Assembly: GCA_009829735.1 (NCBI GenBank)
Contig: CM020620.1
Span: forward strand, 26,010,951 to 26,074,950
DNA length: 64,000 nucleotides
Direction of reading: 5' to 3'
Source: Pyropia yezoensis
Taxonomy: Eukaryota; Rhodophyta; Bangiophyceae; Bangiales; Bangiaceae
Made by a program: the position numbers and the translations under genes. Shown here piece by piece: positions 30,322 through 41,560 of the stretch (position 1 is the first letter of the stretch; every line of letters begins with the position of its first letter). The notes beneath the pieces were generated by a model, which ran no database searches, had not been told where the DNA came from, and saw only the letters and a list, made by a program, of their open reading frames with translations.

Positions 30322-30796
30322 CCCCTCTCAACCCTGGCCTCGTGCGCGCAGTCCTCCGCTCGTCGACGGGCCTCTCTCCCCCCCACAGCCGCTCGTGTGC
30401 CCCGCGCCGTCACGCGTGCGTGCGCGGGAGGGGCCCGGCCAGCGCCGCGGTTCGCACAGCCGTTGCCACACGGCGCGGCTCCGCACGCTCAGCCCCCAGA
30501 CGTCCTCCCCGATCCCCCTTTCTTTCGTTCCCCCCTCTGTTCTCCTGCCTGCCCCCCCCCCGCCCTGCCCTCACACCTCTCGTTTGCTACATCACTTCCA
30601 ACGGTGGGGGGCGTCGGGCCCCCGCCTGTCCCTGCCTGTCTATTTTTTTTCTTTTCTTTCCCCGCTCTCCTCACCTCCCCCCCCGCCATCCCATCTCCAT
30701 TCCCCCACCCCCCCCCCCCCCCCCGTGCCCCTCCCCGCATGCCCCCGCTTGCCTGTGCCGTATACGGCAGTCTTACTGCGGCGGTCAGGGGCATCG

Positions 30797-31648
30797 ATGG
30801 CCGACGTGGCCGCGGCTGCGGCGGCGGCGGACAACGTTGCATTGACACCAATGGCCGACGCGGCATCGACACCAATGACTGACGCGGCAGCGGTTGGGGA
30901 ACCGGCGACCGGCGCGGCAGCGGCTGGGGCACCCGATGCGGGTGCGTCGGCGGAGGAGACACCAAATGCGGATGCTTCGGCGGATGCGACGCCGAACGCG
31001 GGGGCATCGGCGGATGAGACACCAGACGCGGGGGCGTCGGCAGCTGGGACACAAAAGGCAGAGGCGTCGCTGGCTGGGGCACCGAATGCGGAAGCATCGC
31101 TGGCTGGGGCACCAAAGGCGCCTGCGGCCGCCGCCGATGCATCGCTGACCGACGCGGCGACTGCCGCGTCGGCGGACCCTCTCGTAATGGTGGCGGTGGG
31201 TGGAGCCTCGGCGGCGCCGTCCCTCGCCGCCCCCTGGTGGACCGCCGGCCGCCGCCCCGGCGCCGCCGTCATCGTGCGCGTCGGCCGCACAACTTTCCGC
31301 CCCGCTACCATCCCCGTGTCGGTGACGGCCGACGAGGAGGAGAAGCATCGGAAGGGCTTTTCGGCCGGCCTCATGCTCGTCCGCTTTGCTGAGGGTGCTC
31401 CCGCTCAGTCGGTCAAGGTGAAGCACGTGAAGCGGGCGGGGCGAAGGGAGGCTGCGGGGGTGGGGAGGGGGCACCCGCCGCTTCTCCGGGCCCCCCGCAT
31501 GACTGTGGCCACCGCGTCTGTCCCTTTGGCGGGGGGAGGGGGGCGGGGTGCCTGCACATTGCCGTCGAGGCCGCCGCCGCCGCCGTCCTCGTCGCCGCCG
31601 CCATCGTCGCCGCCGCCACCGCCGCCGCCGCCGCCACCGCCACCACCG

Positions 31649-31679
<31 letters not shown>

Positions 31680-34600
31680 CGACACCGCCACCATCGACGC
31701 AGCTGCCGTCGACGCCGCCGGCGTCCCGGTCGGGCGGTCAGGCGGCGGCGGCGTCGACGGCAGCTGCGTCGATGGTGGCGGTGGCAACACTCGCGCCGGC
31801 AGCACCCGCGGCGGCGGTCATCCCCGGCCGGGCTCCTGTCCCGGCGGTAGCGACTGCGGTGGCTCTTCTCGCGACCACTGCTCCCCTGCAGCCCGCTGCG
31901 GTGGCTGCCACCGCGACCCCTACCCAGCCAGTGGAAAGCGGTGACAGTGATGTTGAGCTGGTGAGCGAGTTTTTGACCAAGCCGCGGCAGCCCCCGATGA
32001 GCGACGGCATCTCTGAGTCGGCGGCAGCGCCGCCTCCCCCAACGGGGACGGCGCCTCCTCCTCCACGGGACTCGGAGGAGGTGCAGGTGGTTGTTCAGAG
32101 GTTTGCTCCGGCGGTGGCGTCAGCCCCCGCGCCCATCGTGTCTGTGTCTGACGATGAGGACGTGATGCTTGTCAGCGTCAGTACAGCGCCCCAGACGCTG
32201 CCCATGCATCCGTCGGAGATAGAGGCGGTGGGAGGGGTGCCCGAGGGTGCTGCTGGCGGCGATGGCGGGGATGACGCAACCCCGCTGCCTTTCTTCTTTG
32301 ACCGCAGCGGCGCGCCCACCGAGGAGGAGTCCCCGCATTTCTTCATTGACCGCTGTGGCGCGCCCGCCCAGGCGGCGTCTCCGCCTGCGTCCCCGGCCGA
32401 CGACTCACGGGCTGCGGGCGGTGCACACGGTACTGTGGCTCGGTTGCCTTCACCCCCAGCCTTCCTAGAATGGACTCGAGGTAACCTGTCCGTCCAGGTG
32501 CGGGGGCGGACGTTGGCGGGCCCCCGGCAGCGGCCGGACGCGGCCGCGTCCGAGCCAGACAGGCCGGACCAGAGGCGCGGTGACTGGGGCGGCGGCAGGT
32601 CCAGGACGTCGCCGCCGCCACAGTGGACGCACTCGCCCAGTCGCAACGCGGCGGGACGGCGCGGCAGCGGCGGCATTGGCGGCGACGGCGGCAGCTACGG
32701 CAGCAACCATTGGCTGCCACCGCCGCCGCCGCCACCGACCGTCGGCGGTGCCGGCCGCGGCGCAGACGGCGGTGGCCAATGGTACGGAGACTGGCCACAG
32801 CGGCGGTCGTCGCCATTGCCGTCACAGGGCGAGCCGCAGGCGTGGCGGCCCGCGTTACCCGCGTGGGGCAACCGTCTCGGGCCTGCGCCGGGCCGCCGTA
32901 TGCCCGTCTCCTCGGAAGACGGGTACCGGCCGACCGCTCGGGCTGGGCGGCGGCGATGCCCAGACCTGGCGGGTTGCTGCTGGTCAGACTCTCAGCGGGT
33001 CGCCGCGTTGCAACCGCCACTGGCACGAACGCCTCCGCCCCCACAGACACACCGTAGCAGGCCGGGCGGCGGCGGCGGCTCTGCGGGCGGGCCCGCCGTC
33101 GGCTCTGCGGGCAGGCCCTCCGTCGGCGGTGATACAGCTGTAGACCGGTGGTCTCGCCAGGACTCGCCGCAGGTTCAGGAGGCCCGCTCTTACGAGGATG
33201 ATTGCCGAGGCGACGGCTGGTATAAGGTCAACCACCGCGGCAACCGCCCCTACGACGTCGGCCACCATGGTGACGGTCGCCGTGGCGACGACCAGTGCAT
33301 TGACGGCCGCCACGACGACGGCCGTCATGACGATGGCCGGTACAACGATGGCCTGTACAATGATGGCCGTCATGACGATGGCCGGTACAGCGGTGGCAGG
33401 TACAACGATGGCGGGTACAACGGTGGCAGGTACAACGATGGCGGGTACAACGGTGGCAGGTACAACGATGGCGGGTATAACGGTGGCAGGTACATCGATG
33501 GCCGGAACAACGACGGCGGTTACAACGGTGGCGGGTACAACCGTGGCCGTTTCAAGGATGGCCGTTTCAACGACGGCGGGTACAGCAACGGCGGATACAA
33601 CAATGGCGGGTACTACGACGGCCGGTACAACGACGGCCGCCATGACGACGGCCGCCACGGCATCGGCCGCTATGTCGACGGCCGTAGATACGATTTCGGC
33701 CGCCATGACGAAGGCCACCGAGACGGCGGTCGCCAGATGGGCCCCTGGTCCGGCCCGCCTGCCGTCGACCACCGGCCGCATTCTGCGCCTCCCCACCATC
33801 AACACGGGGACCCGGGTGGCCGCGGCGAGGGTCGTGGCGAGTGGCAGCCACACGAGCATGCGGTAGACGCACTCCACGCAGAGTCGCGGTGGCGGTCGTC
33901 GCCTCCGGGCGGCGCGTGTCCGCCGCCCAACGAGGCGCCCACCCCACCGCACGATGATCGGCCGATGCCTAGCGCTGCTGGGTCGCTGCCACCCCACCGG
34001 GGTGACCCTCGGTCTGCCCCCGCCTACGACCCATCTCCCGTCCACGAAGCTGCCGGCCGGCTGCACTCGACCCCGGCCCACGATGCATACGCGCCGGACC
34101 CGCCGGCCGCAAGGTCGCAGGCAGAGCAGCGGGCACCGCCGCACGGCTGGTATTACACAGAGTCGCTGCCCGTGCCCCCCCCACCCGCAGACAGCCCGCC
34201 GCCCCGGTTGCCACCCCCGCTGCCGCCACAGCCACCGCCGCTGCAGCTGTCGCCGTCGCGCGCGCTCCTCGGGCGGCGGTCGCGGCCACTGACTATCCTG
34301 GCAAAGAATCGGCTCAAGCAGGCGGGGCTGCCCGTGCCGTCCGACGACTGTGCCGCGTCGGCAGCACTGGGACCGGCAACGGGACCGGCGGCGGCGGCAG
34401 GGGCGGAATCGCCGGCGGTGGGGGCAGGGGCAAAGGCCGGAATGGCGGAAGCGGCGGCAGCAGAGGCGGCGGACAGGGAGGGGGTGGAGGTGGTGGAGGC
34501 GGCAACTTCTGCGGGCGAGAGCGCCGCCCGGATGTCGCCGCTACGTGTATCGCCCCCCTCCCCGTCCCCCCCCCGCCTGGCCTCCCCTGCTCGCCGCGGT

Positions 34601-36658
34601 GGCAGCAGCGTCAATGGCGGTGGCCAGCGCGGCAGGTCCCGCGACGCGGTTCCAGCAGACGCGGCGGGCACAGCGTCCCCGTCGAGTCGCGCCACCTCCT
34701 CCCCACACGAGCCGGCGCAAACGGACCGGGGCCGCCGCCTTGCCTCCCCACCCGCCGCAAAGGGGGTCGTCCGAGCGGCGGGGCAGCAGCCCATGGCGGC
34801 CGCTGCAGCAGCGGCAACGGCGGTGGCGGCGGCGGTGGCGGCAGAAGCGTCGGCAGCGGGGGCGGCAGAGGCGGCTGGGCGGGCTGGCCGCGCCTGCCGT
34901 CGCCCCCGCCCACTGCGCGACGCCGCCGCTGCGGTCGCGGCGGCCGCGTCAGACGGGTCGGCGGCCGGCAAGGGCCCGCGGGCGTCGGTCGCTCGAGTCT
35001 CCCCCCCCTCCCCCGCCGCTGCGCACGACGGGCCGCCGCCGGCCAAGCGTCGCCGCGTTCCCGACGACGGTGCCCGCCGGCGGCCCGGCCGCGTGCTGAA
35101 TTTCACCATCTCCTCCGACGGCTCGGCAGACGACGCGGCACCGGCGCGCCGCGGGCGCGTCGACGGCGATGGCGCGCCGCCGCGGACGCGGCCGCGGCCC
35201 GGTGCCGCTGCCGCGCCGCCGCGTGCGCAGCGGCCGCGACGGCAGCGGGGGGGGGGCTCGTGGAGCGGCTCAGAGTATAGCGACGTGCCGCCTCGCGCGC
35301 GGCGGCGGAAGCGGGTGGTGGGGCCGCCAGCGCCGAGCAGCGGCTCTGAGGGGCTAGACGGGCCGGCCGCCATTGTCGGGAGGGGGGAGGCGGCGGTGGC
35401 CCGCCTGGGCGGCATCTGGTTCCCGCCGCTACCCCCCGTGGCCGCCGCCGCTGCCGCCGCTGCCCGTGACGACCGTGACTGTCAACGCGGCGGCGACCGC
35501 GGCGGCGGCTGGCGTCGATCAACGCGTAAGGGCGTACCCCGCGCGCTCGACGTGGCCGCCTGGTCCGCCGCCGACGGCCGCCCGCCGTCGTCGGCGCACC
35601 CCCGCTGCGGCCGCCGCGGCCGCGGCGACCCAGCCGGCGGGGCGTCGGCTGCGGCGGCGGCGGTGGCGGCTGTGGCGGCCGCCGCCGCCGCCGCAGGGCC
35701 ACCCCCCTCCGCGGACGGCGCGTTGCCCCTCTACGCGTGCCCCTGTGGGGTGGAGGTGGGCGTCGGGTCGGGCCTCCAGTGCGGGGGCCCCTGCGGCCGC
35801 TGGTTCCACCGCCCCTGCACGGGCCTGCCGCCCGCGGCGGTGGCGCACGTCACCGCCGGCCGCGCAGCGCTGGGCTGCCCCGCTTGCGTCGACGCGCTCA
35901 TGTGTGCGCGGGCGGCGACGGCGGCGGCGGCGGGGGCGGTGATGGCCCGCCCGACCGTGCCCCTGCTACTCTCACCGTCGCTGGTGGTGGCCACCGCCGC
36001 CGCCTCCGCCGCCGCGGCGGCGTCGGGGGGGGGGGGGCGCCGGCGGCGCGCACCGGCGGCCGGGGGGGCGCTGCGCCCGCCGCCGAGCGGCACGCCGGCA
36101 ACACAGGGTGCCGCGGCGTGGCCGTCCTCCCTGTCCCGCCTGCGCACGCTTCTCGGTCTGGTAGCTGGCGCGACGGCCGCCGAGCGCGCCGCCGCTCGAC
36201 CGGCGGTGGTGGCGGTCGTCCGCCGCCTCGCCGCCGCCGCCGCCGCCGCCGCCGCCAGCTGCCGCCGCCGGCTGGGCGGGGCGGGGGCGGCGGCGGCCGC
36301 GGCGGCGGCGGCGGCGGCTGACCGGCGGCGGCTGCTTGCGGGCCACCCCCCGCCGCACGCGTCGGCCGCGGCGACGGGCGCTGAGGGGGTGGCGGCAGCG
36401 GCGCCGCCGCCAGCGACGGCGGCGGCAGCGTCGCTCGGCCCCCTGCTTGCTCGTCACCAGGCGCGGCGCCACGGGGCGGCAGCAGCGGGCAGGGTGGTAG
36501 CGGCGGCAGCCGCCGCCGCCGCCGCCGCCGCGAGTGGCGCGGGGGGGGGGGGCGCTGGTGCGCCACTGCCCGCCCGCCCCGACGCCGACAGACGGTGCCT
36601 GCCGGGGGCGGGGAGGGGGGGGGTGGCGCGAGACGCCCCGCCGCTGCTCGTTTCGTAG
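30797..36658 (+). CDS. Giant low-complexity protein with C-terminal PHD-like zinc finger
   Basis: The protein has 1953 residues from the ATG at 30797 (ATCGATGG); the open frame reaches upstream to 30395 but that part is CT-rich leader. Order: decapeptide-like repeats (GAxxAxASAxxTP, about 35-110), a long poly-Pro tract (about 255-300), and acidic Ser/Val segments (about 375-520). A Gly/Tyr/Asn/Asp repeat zone (GRYNDGGYNG type, about 830-980) and Ala/Arg-rich stretches follow. Near residues 1646-1700 is a C-C-C-C-H-C-C-C set (ACPCG, LQCGGPCGRWFHRPC, LGCPAC) that fits a C4HC3 PHD finger, which commonly reads histone H3 tails. The rest is poly-Ala/Arg. A chromatin or transcription role is inference. 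It converges with the sigma-factor gene. Confidence 0.7.
31566..31690 (+). repeat. CCG/CCA trinucleotide repeat coding poly-Pro
   Basis: This is a near-continuous run of CCN proline codons, mostly CCG and CCA, inside the large gene, interrupted by a few TCG/TCC codons near its start. It is length-variable in principle. Confidence 0.8.
33391..33490 (+). repeat. 30-bp minisatellite coding the GGRYNDGGYN repeat
   Basis: A 30-bp unit begins at 33391, 33421 and 33451 with almost no change between copies. Weaker 15-bp periodicity extends from about 33295 to 33725. It encodes alternating Gly-Arg-Tyr-Asn-Asp and Gly-Tyr-Asn-Gly. Confidence 0.8.
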
Positions 36659-36868
36659 TGCACGTGCCCGGCGTGGCGGGAGGTCTCGTGGGGGATGCGA
36701 TGGTTCTCCCCCTGTGGCGACCCGGCCGGTCTGTACAGACGCAGGGCCGCAGGCAAAAGTAAACAAAAAAGATATCAAATGAGGGCACTCCCACCCCCCC
36801 CTCCCCCACTCTCCGTCTACCCACCCACCCACTCACCCCCCCACCCCGGTTTGCCGCGCGTACTTTCC

Positions 36869-38701
36869 CTACTCGAGAACGCCGGCAAAGGAGCGGAGCT
36901 GGGGCTCCCGCTCCCGCAGCTTGCGCAGCGCCCGCCGCTCCAACTGCGCCACCCGCGGCACCGACACGGACAGGGCACGCCCAACGACCGGCTGCGTGGC
37001 GGGCGCGTCGCCGGTCAGGCCAAAGCGCAGGCGGATGAGGGTGGCCTCGCGGGGCGACAGCGTGCCGTCGAGCGCCGCGTCGACGCGCTCGCGGAGGAGG
37101 CCTGCGTCGGTTGCCGCTTCGGGCGTGGCCGCCGTCGCCGACGGGTCGTTGGGGATCACGTCGAGGATGTTCACCGCCCTGTTGCCGCCGCCGCCGCCGC
37201 CCGACAGGGACTGTCGATTGAGGGGCGCGTCGAGCGACAGCTCGGCGCGATAGAGGGCGAGGTAGGAGCGGAGTTTGGGCACGGGCAGGTCCACCGCCGC
37301 CGCGACCTCCGCATCGGTGGGCGACCGCGCGTGCGCCATGTACAGCCGCCGGTGTGCAGCCTGCACCGCACAAAGCACAGTCGACACATAGTCGGGGAGG
37401 CGTACGAGCCGCGCGCCCGCGCGCACAGCGCGGCGCGTGTAGGCGCGCACCCACGGGGTGGCGTAGGAGCTGAACCGCCCCACCCTCGGGTCGTATAGCT
37501 CGGCACAGCGGATGAGGCCGAGGGTGCCCTCCTGCACCACGTCCAGGAGGGTGACGCCGCCCAGCGCGCCGGCGCTGCCCCGGCTGGCCGCGTAGTAGGC
37601 GGCCCGTGCAATGGACAGCACCAGCCGAAGGTTGGCCGACACGAGCAGGTCCTTGGCGTGCCGCGCATCACGCAGCTGCGCGGCCAGGTCGGCGGGAGGC
37701 ACGCCCACGGCCGCGGCCCAGGCGTCCATCGACGGTGCCGCGCGCTCCGGGTGCACGGCGGTCAGGTCGGCGGCGACGCGCTCGAGCGTCACCAGCCGCT
37801 GCACCCACACGGCCAGGGCGGCCTCCTCCTCAGCTCGGAGCAGCGCATAGGTGCGGATCTCCCGGTCATAGGCTGTCAGCGCGTCGGTTGCGCGCCCACT
37901 GTGGGATTCGGTCGCCTTGACCAACGACGGATCCAGCCGTGTCGTCGCCGTCGTCAGCGTCGTGGACGGTAGCGACGCAGGTGACAGGCGGCCCGCCGAC
38001 GACGGCGACGGCGACGGCGCAGCGGCGGCGGCGACGGCTGCGGTGGGCAGCCCCGCCGTCTCGGCCACCACAGGCGTCACCACCCCGCCGCCGACGGGGG
38101 GGACGCACCCGCGGACCACATCCGCCAGCAGCGCGTCATCGTCTGGGAAGAACAGCTCGGCGTCGGTTGTGGCCGCACCCCCGTCATTGGCGATAACGGG
38201 GGTGGCGCGGCGGGTGGTAGTGGGGACGAGCGCGTCGGGCAGCGGCGGCAGCACGTCCACTGCCGGCGCGCCGTTGGCGGTGGCAGCCGGTGCTAGGGTC
38301 TGGCGCCTACGGCGACGGCCCGTAGACGGCGGCAGCGACGGCACCACCACCGCGTCCACATCCGTCGCTGCCGTCGCTGCCGCTGCCGCCGCCGCGTCGG
38401 CCGCCGCCGCAGCCTTGGCAGGCCGCGGTCTCCGTGGGGACGCGGCCGGCGCACCCGCGGCGCCCGCGGCGCCCGCGGCGCCCGAGGTGCGGCGGCCGCC
38501 GGCTGCCAGCCGCCCCCGTCCGCGCGACGCGGCCGGCGCAGCGGCCGCGGCGGGGGCGGCCGCCCGCGGGCGACCGCGGCTGATGGACGGGGTGCCACCG
38601 GCTGCCACTGCCGCCGCCGCCGCCACTGCCGGCCAGCGGGGCGGCGACAGCAGCAGCGGCGCCGCTACAAAGGACGCCAAGAGGGGGGGATGTCTGTCCA
38701 T
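36869..38701 (-). CDS. Sigma-70 family RNA polymerase sigma factor, probably plastid-targeted
   Basis: I chose the ATG at 38701 (610 residues); an in-frame non-ATG extension reaches 38845. The first ~70 residues are Ala/Arg/Pro-rich with few acidic residues, like a plastid transit peptide, then come ~180 low-complexity residues. Region 2 (about 345-420) has NLRLVLSIARAAYY, LLDVVQEGTLGLIRC and RFSSYATPWVRAYTRRAV. Region 3 has SPTDAEVAAAVDLP. Region 4 (about 545-605) has LSPREATLIRLRFGLTG and an HTH with RVAQLERRALRKLRE. It should direct the plastid-encoded RNA polymerase to plastid promoters. The eukaryotic surroundings exclude a bacterial gene. It converges with the PHD-like gene 210 bp away. 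Confidence 0.9.
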   Translation of the reverse strand: MDRHPPLLASFVAAPLLLSPPRWPAVAAAAAVAAGGTPSISRGRPRAAAPAAAAAPAASRGRGRLAAGGRRTSGAAGAAGAAGAPAASPRRPRPAKAAAAADAAAAAAATAATDVDAVVVPSLPPSTGRRRRRQTLAPAATANGAPAVDVLPPLPDALVPTTTRRATPVIANDGGAATTDAELFFPDDDALLADVVRGCVPPVGGGVVTPVVAETAGLPTAAVAAAAAPSPSPSSAGRLSPASLPSTTLTTATTRLDPSLVKATESHSGRATDALTAYDREIRTYALLRAEEEAALAVWVQRLVTLERVAADLTAVHPERAAPSMDAWAAAVGVPPADLAAQLRDARHAKDLLVSANLRLVLSIARAAYYAASRGSAGALGGVTLLDVVQEGTLGLIRCAELYDPRVGRFSSYATPWVRAYTRRAVRAGARLVRLPDYVSTVLCAVQAAHRRLYMAHARSPTDAEVAAAVDLPVPKLRSYLALYRAELSLDAPLNRQSLSGGGGGGNRAVNILDVIPNDPSATAATPEAATDAGLLRERVDAALDGTLSPREATLIRLRFGLTGDAPATQPVVGRALSVSVPRVAQLERRALRKLREREPQLRSFAGVLE

Positions 38702-40576
38702 GACGGAGAGGGCCGCCAGATGGAAGGGGTGCAGGGGGGGGCGGGGGGGGAGGGAGGGGGCGGGAGGGTTCTCCCCCCGAAAAACAGGTCGGCGGCGAGG
38801 ACACACACGGAAGAGCAACGCAAGAGGCACGCACACACCCGTCAACGGTCAACACTAAGATGGGGGCCGTGCGGAGTGGGGGAGCACCGGGCCCGAGTAA
38901 GTGGGGGCAGGCAGGTGATGGCAACGAGGGTTTAGGTCGGCGTACAGTCTGACCGGGGATGGGGATAAAACCGAGGGAGTGGAACGAGGGGGGCGGTGCG
39001 GCACGAGTCCAAACAACCATGCATCAACAAGGCCACCGTCCGTCAGAAGACGCGTCGCACGGCGGACCGCGCCGCCTCAGCGGCCGGGTACGCGCCCTCC
39101 CCACGGAGGCGGCGGTGGAAGCAGCGCACGGCCGCGGGCGCGCGGCGCCGGGGGGGCCGGCGCGGCGGCTGCCTCCGCACAGCCGCTGCGGGTGGGAGCA
39201 TTGGCATCGGGAGCGACCACGCGCACCGTACGAAGCTGGGTGGGGCTTCGGCCAGTGCGGCGTCTCTCCCTGCTGGCGGCCAAAGAGGCCCCCCACTGCC
39301 CGACCGACGCCAGCCGCGGAGGCGACTGGAAGGCGGAGCGCAGTGCCGCGGCGCCGCCACTGCTGGGTGGTGGTCGCCGCCCAATGGGTGCGCGGCGGTG
39401 TCGTTCGGGAGAGGTGCAGTCGTCCAGTCAGGGGCGCGGGCCAAGTGGAAGCCACGCGACGGAATGAGCGGTGCCACGCTATCCCAAAAGAGGACAAGTA
39501 ACAACTATCCATTGTGTGTACAATTGGTTGGGTTCAATACTACTACAATGTAGCCACAGCCGGGACAGCGAAGCCTTTTTATATGAAAGATTGAACTTTC
39601 TGCTGCGAAAGCAATGGGGTTTAAAAGAATTACTTGCACGTTCGATGTGCCAGAGCAGTTAATCCAACCAAGAAGTGAGCACTGTACGCTTGTTATGTCG
39701 CATCACCACCCTCCCTTCGGCGGTGCTGCGCGCTACCTCGCGTGCCGACGCAGCAGCCCAGGGTCGCGATCAAGTTCGCTCGTACGTAGCGAAAGGAGAG
39801 GGAGGGCCAACCGCGGGCAGGCTCATGTTTGGTCTGGTCCGCTACGGTTGGGTGGGGGGCTCACGTGGGAATGGAGAGGGGGTTAGAAGACCTCTTGAAA
39901 TCAGGGTCAGAATGCTCATTGTGAGGGGGGCGACCCAGCGAGGCACAGCGGAAACTCGAAGGAGCGAGTTAAGGGGCCACGGTGCAGTACATCCATGGCT
40001 GCAGCCAAGCCCAAGATCCACGTGCGCGCATGTGCGGATGCCCCTTATACGGAAACAAGCGGGGGACAGTCGTACGCGAGGGGTCTGCGTGGGGGCGCGG
40101 GGGACGAGCAACCTGCAGCTCTCCCGCCTATCTGTCCGGCTGCGGGGGGACACTCGCATGCGAATACGGGGGACAACCAGCCCATGGAGACTTAATGGTG
40201 AGGGGCTCGTAGTGTATTTTGGTGCCAGGCCGCCTGCTCACAACGGACTGCGCCCAGGACGCCGGTTCCACAGACCCTACTTCTCATCCCAGAATCTAAC
40301 AGGTTGATATAGTCCTTGTCCAGACTGACGTACTTACGACACGTTTGCCGACCTCTAGTTGTCCAATCATGCCAGGCTGTTGGAGAACGCACGGCGCAGA
40401 GCTATTCAAGCTTCCCGTGCGCGACACCTATTGGTGACCATCCGAGAGTGATTGTGAGCCATGAATCGACCCTGAGGGTGTCCGCGTCGTACAGTAGGCT
40501 CGCTCACAATATAGACTGGGAACGCGTTCGGTCTGGTTGGCTAGAAGTCAGATTCCGTGGGACTAGTGATGGTGAT
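38702..40576. other. Sigma-factor upstream region and intergenic sequence
   Basis: 38702-39000 is probably promoter and leader of the sigma gene. 39000-39470 is low-complexity GC-rich. 39480-40576 has more balanced composition, with AT-richer patches (39480-39700) but no recognisable gene. The sequence ends at the GTGAT that flanks the family D element. Confidence 0.4.
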
Positions 40577-41546
40577 TGTGAGGACCCACCTAAAACCGGG
40601 GAGCCCTCAACGTACTCGTGGGGGTGTCAGCGGGCCTTGCGAGCCAATGGGGCGGCGGGGCACGGGGAAGAGGACGGTGGTCTCGACGGGGGTGGGTCTG
40701 GGGAAGAAGATGGGCGCGACGTCGGTGGGGATCGAGGGTACAAAAGGTAAACTGTGTCTTTGGTCTGTGTCTGTGGTTACCCCTCTCCTCTCCCCCGGTG
40801 ACGCCGACACCCACGCACTATATACTCGCGTCGGGGCACCCGAGGTGCCCCAAAGCATGCGTTTCCCCATCGCACCGCCGGTAGGCACAGAGCGGTCCAA
40901 AAACAAAGCATGTCTCTCAGAACAAAGCATGGGCGGGCGTGCGCACTAAAGGAGTGCAGCCCCAGTTTGCCCGAAACGAAGGGGGTCCCGTGGATGGCGC
41001 CCAGCGCGCCCCACCAGCCGGCTCCACACGCCGGTCGGCCAGAAGGTCCGACTGGCTGTAAGGGCCAGCAAGGCCAAATTCAATCAATCCCTTGACCGGC
41101 CAGCCAGTCACCAACCAGCTGGCCGAATTCAATCAATCCAAAAGCCGGCGAGCCAGTCATATCGCACTCAGCCGCCAGCGAGGATGTGCGGTGTCCTCAG
41201 TGTCGGTGAATCATGTGACTGGTCCTTGATGCCAGCTTTCAAGCAGCGCAGAGAATAACATTCAGGCAGCACAGACGGGGATGTCCGCCCGTGGTTGGTC
41301 GACGATGTCACTCGCTCCTCGTTGTCGAGTTTCGACGTCCATGACAGGGTTCCGACAGTGCGTTGACGGCGGCTTTCGTGCGGTCGGCCGACGTCCGCAA
41401 AATGTCACGGATACAGCGTGGTGTCGCCCAGGGTAGTGGGGAATTGATGTGTCTTGGGGGGAGTTATCGGGGCCGGTCATGTAAGGAGAGGTCCCAGTCC
41501 ATGTCCCCTGGGTTCCGGGTGGCGATTCAAGGGGCAAATCCTTACA
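40577..41546 (-). repeat. 3' LTR of family D element (970 bp)
   Basis: In element orientation it starts TGTAAGG and ends CCTCACA. A TATA-like CTATATACTCG block and a tandem of GGCCAGC(C/T)AGTCA(C/T)-like pieces (41085-41160) are conserved among D LTRs. Confidence 0.93.
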
Positions 41547-41560
41547 CCTCCCCCCCCTTA
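41547..41560 (-). other. Polypurine tract, family D element
   Basis: On the minus strand TAAGGGGGGGGAGG runs straight into the 3' LTR. Its first three bases are the pol stop codon TAA. Confidence 0.85.

Larger units (their letters stand above)
28111..30796. other. Intergenic region before the PHD-like gene
   Basis: No gene is supported. It includes short purine stretches (GAGAGAGAGA near 28816), a more balanced segment at 29040-29880, a three-unit repeat at 29886-30018, and an AT-rich palindrome at 30246-30321 that is the most AT-rich spot of the neighbourhood. CT-rich sequence at 30340-30760 directly precedes the start codon and may be promoter or leader. Confidence 0.4.

Noticed and set aside
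34153..35415. Long minus-strand open frame opposite the PHD-like gene
   Set aside because: It is Ala/Arg/Pro/Gly-only, caused by GC-rich third positions of the sense gene, and has no domain.
35898..37454. Long minus-strand frame spanning the end of the PHD-like gene and the sigma gene
   Set aside because: It lies in a different frame from the sigma factor and overlaps two supported genes; its composition is that of an antisense shadow.
37917..38858. Plus-strand frame opposite the sigma-factor N-terminus
   Set aside because: It is low-complexity Ala/Thr/Ser/Gly with no domain; the sigma frame has clear conserved regions.
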